From Roseomonas nitratireducens (GTDB lineage: Bacteria; Pseudomonadota; Alphaproteobacteria; Acetobacterales; Acetobacteraceae), in NCBI RefSeq assembly GCF_017813355.1, contig NZ_JAGIYZ010000016.1, forward strand, positions 62,001 to 126,000: a stretch of DNA of 64,000 nt, written 5' to 3'. Position 1 is the stretch's first letter; every line of letters starts with the position of its first letter. Both the position numbers and the translations under genes were made by a program. Positions 62,801 through 64,000 of this stretch are shown here, one piece after another. The notes under the pieces are model-generated. The model did not search any database. It worked only from the letters and a program-made list of their open reading frames with translations, and was not told the origin of the DNA.

Positions 62801-64000
62801 CGCTGACCGGCACCGCGCAGGGCGATTTCGGCGCGAATGGCGCGAACCGGATCGACGCCTTCGCCGGCATCACCGCCGGGCGGCTGGCCGCGGGCGGCAC
62901 GGCGCCGGCCGATGTCGCGCTGCGCAGCACGATCGACGCGCGGATCGCCGGGCTCGACGCCACGCGCGACCTGACGGTGACCGGCGGCGGCACGCTGACA
63001 GCCACCCCGGTGACGATCGCGACCGATGCCGGGTCCGCGACCATCGCCGCGGCACTCACCGCCGGCAGGAGCGCGACCCTGACGGCGACAGGGGCCCTGG
63101 CCGCCGGCCCGGTCACCGCCGCCAACATCACCCTCCAGGGGGCGAGCATCGACCTGACGGGGCGGATCGGCGGCAACGGCGCGAACGCGACGAGCGCCAC
63201 GCTGAGGGCACCCGGCGGCAGCATCACGCAGGATCCGGGCGCGATCATCGCCGCGAACCGGCTGGCCGTGACCGGCGGCACCGTGACGCTGACCGAGGCG
63301 AACCAGGTCTCCGAGATCACCGGCTTCGCGGCCGGCGGCGCGGTCGGCTTCACCACCGTGCTGCCGCTGCTGGTCAGCGGCGCGGTCTCGGCGAACGGCA
63401 CGCTGGCGCTGACGACCTCCGGCACGCTGACGGTCAGCGGCGCGGGCTCCCTCGCCGTCGCGGGCGGGCCCGGCACGGCGAGCCTCTCCTCGGGCGGGGC
63501 GATGAACGTGGCGGGCCGCCTGACCTCGAGCGGCGACGCGACGCTGGCGGCCCGCACGGGCGGGCTGTCCTTCACCGGCAACGGCACGGTCGGCGGCACG
63601 GCCCGTCTGACCGCGCCGGGCGCGATCACGCTCGGCGGCTCGCTCGTCGCGGCCGGCGGCGTGCAGGCGACCGCTGGCGCGGGGCTGAGCGCGACCGGCA
63701 CGCTGCGGGCCGGCGGCGACGTGCGGCTGCAGGCCGGCGGCACGCTGACCCATTCCGGCGTCACGCAGGCGGGCCTCGGCCTGACCTTCGGCTCGAGCAG
63801 CGCCATGACGCTGGGCGGCAGCATGACGGCGGGCACGGATGTCACGCTCACGGCCGGCGGCCTCGCGACGCTGGCCAACGGCAAGATCGGCGCGCCGGGG
63901 ACCATCGCGCTGCTCTCGGGCGGCGGGCTCGTGATGCAGTCCTTCGCGATCGACCCGGCGATCATCCGGCTCGAGACCGCCGGCCCGCTGACCGCGACCG
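53809..64000 (+). CDS. Giant filamentous haemagglutinin-like exoprotein (TpsA), truncated by window
   Basis: Open from the ATG at 53809 through the window end (3,397 codons) with no stop. A long N-terminal leader has a basic stretch, then ARLWLLGTTALLPVAAGPALAQ. The TPS secretion domain (about residues 50-300) contains TTVTQSTNRAAIDWQQFNVG and IVNQSGMVFAQGAQVDVGSL; the usual NPNG/NPNL reads NQSG. The rest is a Gly/Ala/Thr-rich beta-helix array of degenerate repeats with almost no Cys. It is secreted by the adjacent TpsB. Long antisense frames here are shadows. Confidence 0.93.
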   Translation, partial: MARRAPRGQARAGRTPAPAPARASIRRKPARLWLLGTTALLPVAAGPALAQPAPGQGPTGGQVVAGQAGIARTPGRTTVTQSTNRAAIDWQQFNVGSQHTVQFVQPSQGSWTLNRVVGPDPSVIAGRVQANGGVAIVNQSGMVFAQGAQVDVGSLIASAAGITNENFMAGRMAFDQAPRRGARVENHGSITVADRGLAALVGPNVSNSGVIRARLGRVALGAAETFVLDLAGDGLIGIDVTQAVREAPQGGAALVTNSGTIEAPGGSVLLTAHAASDLVEDLVRQTGRISAPTADGRAGQVVLRAEGGSVRVEGTIDATGGAGARGGAVAIQATEGVTVAAGATVDASGAAGGGRVLVGTAGRGRQQPMARRTTVEAGATIRADATTAGNGGEIVVNSADRTEMRGTLTARGGATSGNGGFIEVSGQGAFVLQGIVDLTAGNGALGDFLLDPQNIIISSSGTPTVPFGTVTDPSGTIGAGGTFSAATGNANDWVRIDAAALAGFAAGNVTLEANRQIIVDSTVNRTNAGNVTLRAGVGTGVTDGNIVQRAGADFSVNGTLTLETNQGAISLAANVRATAVVLSASGDIAQTGGNIQHRTSATTQLPLSAISSAGNVTLAQSGNGNFALGASGATAGTFTVSANTLRVGSSLTANATSLTAATGTLTLAGDIRATSLALSGATGVTQSGGTIAHRDSTPATPVELPLTANTTSGPVTLDQTGNGPVELRASTAAGDFTLTAEAIRTTGALTANVATLTAETGAIELGANVRATDLNLVAQTGISQSAGTIAHRSGANTPIDLAASLAAAGNITLGQANGEINLLTGGTFAGNFTLAATGDTTLAAGQTLSVAGEARITLTGTADLALNGTLQANSAVLQAQGDITQATTAVLAPLSAAPGAALDLTVAVTGNNNSVDLLGANGVIRLVGGSTQGEAFALRGTSLSVAGPLSTADGATRGNVTLVASGTTGSIALGGAVTAAGATLRANGAVTQSAALDLGGTLTIRGQDGTPTSGAGSVALTLANQVTTLDARATGALAFTSGAAALSITQARGNGVAITGTGVAVAVGGGASGVVGTGTGAISVVANSLTLSGGIAQLGGGSISLRTDAITTGGIISAPSATVEIGPRTAGRGVLVGGATDATRLRITETALNAVTAGTVRLGSTTIGASTVTGGAVEIAGAVSLPATTTFEVAAGGDITLGAAVEAGRVRLGATGNIALGTFDVTSDGASGGIELRAGGTITQGTGSEIIASGATRELVAQAGAGSLSLTGTGSFRVADGGAEPRGLLAPGDITVNLGTSGALTIAGAVQAGGTANLTARSIALQAALTAPTAVNLAASGGGAASTITQTASGTISTALLTANATGAVSLSAAPNQVANLGTFSFNDAFRFRTNAAVTVSGAIAPTTVGSNADITLIASSVDVNAALAAGTGTVTLQATGGNVSQTATGTITAGRLEASASGSVLLDTAPNAVGTFGAGGAGGTFALRNGRPLTIDSALTQGAGGGILRLTTDGTLTVANGGSIAFSDITLAAASGMTISGNIGQAGATVRLGAGGAITQTATGGITAGTLGIYAPGDIALTAGTNAAGAIGAFTPGAFGYRGSGTVQTTTVADVIRPFFNPLLPGGFIFGSETVSGIRAASVDITADSLRVRNATGGSALGEGVAATATTGLVRLRLDGLAIDADSAITAGANPTYGGSIDLATRTAGRNIVIGADQAGTLALGPGVLGRLYGETVTIGAAGAGAGTLTVAGPASSNAVNELALRGASIGIDGALSMFGTGRVSLTAATGDITQSATGSISAPNLVATATLGDVRLDVVGAANNIAPAFVGGLAVPGTGTVSGSAGGGDFAFRNAGNVSVAAPGITATGGTVTLVSTGGAISQAAAAPITTGTLVANALGTVTLDLGTNAVATLGAGSAGGAGFTFRTNRALTVAGVSSSSGGITLEAPGGMTLSGNVSAPNGRVVLRTGATFDTPGAGDITQTGGIIAAANLSASAGGDVALTRANEVQVLVAGLNADGLTFGTRSILAGGNVTFSNALSTLFVVSPVVAGTNRTATMLTNGLAVLLPGTAFLAPGGVVRFAPFTNGRTIDVGGVTAGATNLATGTLQQVSANRLVIGGTTGQGGTSGNIVFSAPVALPGVNALELQSGGAIVGNAQAITVNRVSAFATGDISLGGAAGSIGGVAAGSGRPEGIATDGSVSIVAGGTGTFAVDAAIQAGAGRTIALQAADFELGANVGTATGTPGRIELTGTQTVSLGGTGPIGATARLEAAELARLDAAGGTIRIAGPAIRLDGTWTLDPADAARLEMLLTTGGAGTIAQNAGTLSAGTLVIDARQTPGTVQIDRAGNAIGTLDAQTGGALSVATGGALSVQRADATAGNITLSGGSITLADTLGLAVPVVRAQAGNVALTATAGDITGTTPRAAVSGTALTANALAGEVRLTGNNSVGTFTATARDGVLFRNTGALTAGATGGAGAAVAGNVDIRGTALTLGDIRATGTVTLDATTGDILQSPGATLAAGTLSATATAGNIRLDGANLATGVANNAIQDLTALSAGGDITLRNGTALTIDLPLSVGTNRTLTLEAAGLTIAGNLSAAGPAGQIILRTGGFTGGANAGDITQQAGTAISAARLAALAGGTITLDQPGNAIGTLAGGRSAAGTALGLGLSAGGDATLRIGTGATLTVGEALQVGTGRTLTLRADDLAIAAQLRAPGGTIVLLPATANGTFGYVLGGAAGSVNAGRITLDSTELSFLPAVTPAATLSLGDVATTGAVTIAGTVDLVDGASPRVGLLSLAGIDGLTQNPGSVLDVAALRAIFTKGAVLLDPGNAGNRIAALEGVTAGGDVVVRGGAGLMTLRDGGAGTSVVAGTGARIVLRADDLDIQAALRAPGGTVNLLPESLGRTVTLGGTGAGTLALDAAEMARIGDGGPAAARLRIGSDGTLRSAGDIRIVGNVALRDGGGDRVGQLDLVAGGTGIAGGAVVQTGGVVDVATLTGTAQGDFGANGANRIDAFAGITAGRLAAGGTAPADVALRSTIDARIAGLDATRDLTVTGGGTLTATPVTIATDAGSATIAAALTAGRSATLTATGALAAGPVTAANITLQGASIDLTGRIGGNGANATSATLRAPGGSITQDPGAIIAANRLAVTGGTVTLTEANQVSEITGFAAGGAVGFTTVLPLLVSGAVSANGTLALTTSGTLTVSGAGSLAVAGGPGTASLSSGGAMNVAGRLTSSGDATLAARTGGLSFTGNGTVGGTARLTAPGAITLGGSLVAAGGVQATAGAGLSATGTLRAGGDVRLQAGGTLTHSGVTQAGLGLTFGSSSAMTLGGSMTAGTDVTLTAGGLATLANGKIGAPGTIALLSGGGLVMQSFAIDPAIIRLETAGPLTAT
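55570..56448 (+). repeat. Degenerate ~96-residue repeats in TpsA
   Basis: Three successive units begin with IAQTGGNIQHRT (55570), VTQSGGTIAHRD (55858) and ISQSAGTIAHRS (56152), spaced 288 and 294 bases, all in frame. Looser versions (ITQ-A-GTITAG followed by a Val/Leu strand and a turn) continue to about 59.7 kb. Confidence 0.65.

Noticed and set aside
53616-63965. Minus-strand open frames of about 650-1,630 codons opposite tpsA
   Set aside because: They are mirror frames of a GC-rich, repeat-rich gene. Their translations are Pro/Ala/Ser/Val strings with no domain, and the plus-strand frame carries clear TpsA motifs.

Overview
The window is a very GC-rich (about 70%) Gram-negative chromosome segment. 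The minus-strand run rpsB-tsf-pyrH-frr-uppS-cdsA-dxr-rseP-bamA-skp-lpxD-fabZ-lpxA-lpxI is the classic alphaproteobacterial envelope/translation cluster. Together with a TctC-type binding protein, many Tat-like signals and frequent GTG starts, it suggests an Acetobacteraceae/Rhodospirillales member, probably Roseomonas-like. That placement is inferred from gene content and base composition, not from a search. No insertion sequence, prophage, CRISPR array or rRNA was seen. The only RNA gene found is tRNA-His.

Layout. (1) 1-14.65 kb, minus strand: a partial ycjX, gloA and the cluster above, with many genes coupled by 4-base start/stop overlaps. (2) 14.8-18.6 kb: a TctC-like binding protein and a metallo-beta-lactamase-fold hydrolase, divergent from a PhoD-type phosphatase. 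(3) 18.7-23.9 kb: a cyanate-use operon (binding protein, permease, ATPase, cynS), with an aspartate dehydrogenase gene downstream and a good sigma-54 -24/-12 element upstream. A small protein with a clan-CD-like His/Cys pattern lies upstream of it. (4) 24-27.4 kb: an SDR protein lacking the usual catalytic residues, tRNA-His, an MFS transporter, a small secreted protein and an Asp/Glu-racemase-like protein. (5) 27.4-32.4 kb: lemA and an M48 protease, divergent from three TadE/TadG-type genes. (6) 32.5-36.8 kb: a two-component system, an AlkA-type glycosylase, a three-copy 62-bp tandem repeat and an aminotransferase. (7) 36.9-42.0 kb: a four-gene glycosylation cassette (GT41/SPINDLY-like transferase, sugar C-methyltransferase, RmlC-like epimerase, NAD-dependent epimerase). 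(8) 42.2-51.3 kb: a secreted unknown, a hydantoinase, a P450 behind a perfect palindrome, and an amino-acid ABC binding protein and permease with a DapA-family lyase. Divergent from these is a 965-residue fusion resembling HcnA-HcnB-HcnC in one chain. (9) 51.3-64 kb: an OmpA-family protein and a two-partner secretion pair. Its TpsA exoprotein runs off the window after about 3,400 codons.

Most promising for follow-up: the HcnABC-like single-chain dehydrogenase facing a DapA-family lyase (possible hydroxyproline or opine catabolism); the sigma-54-type cyanate operon with a putative aspartate dehydrogenase; the small clan-CD-like protein; and the GT41 deoxysugar cassette.
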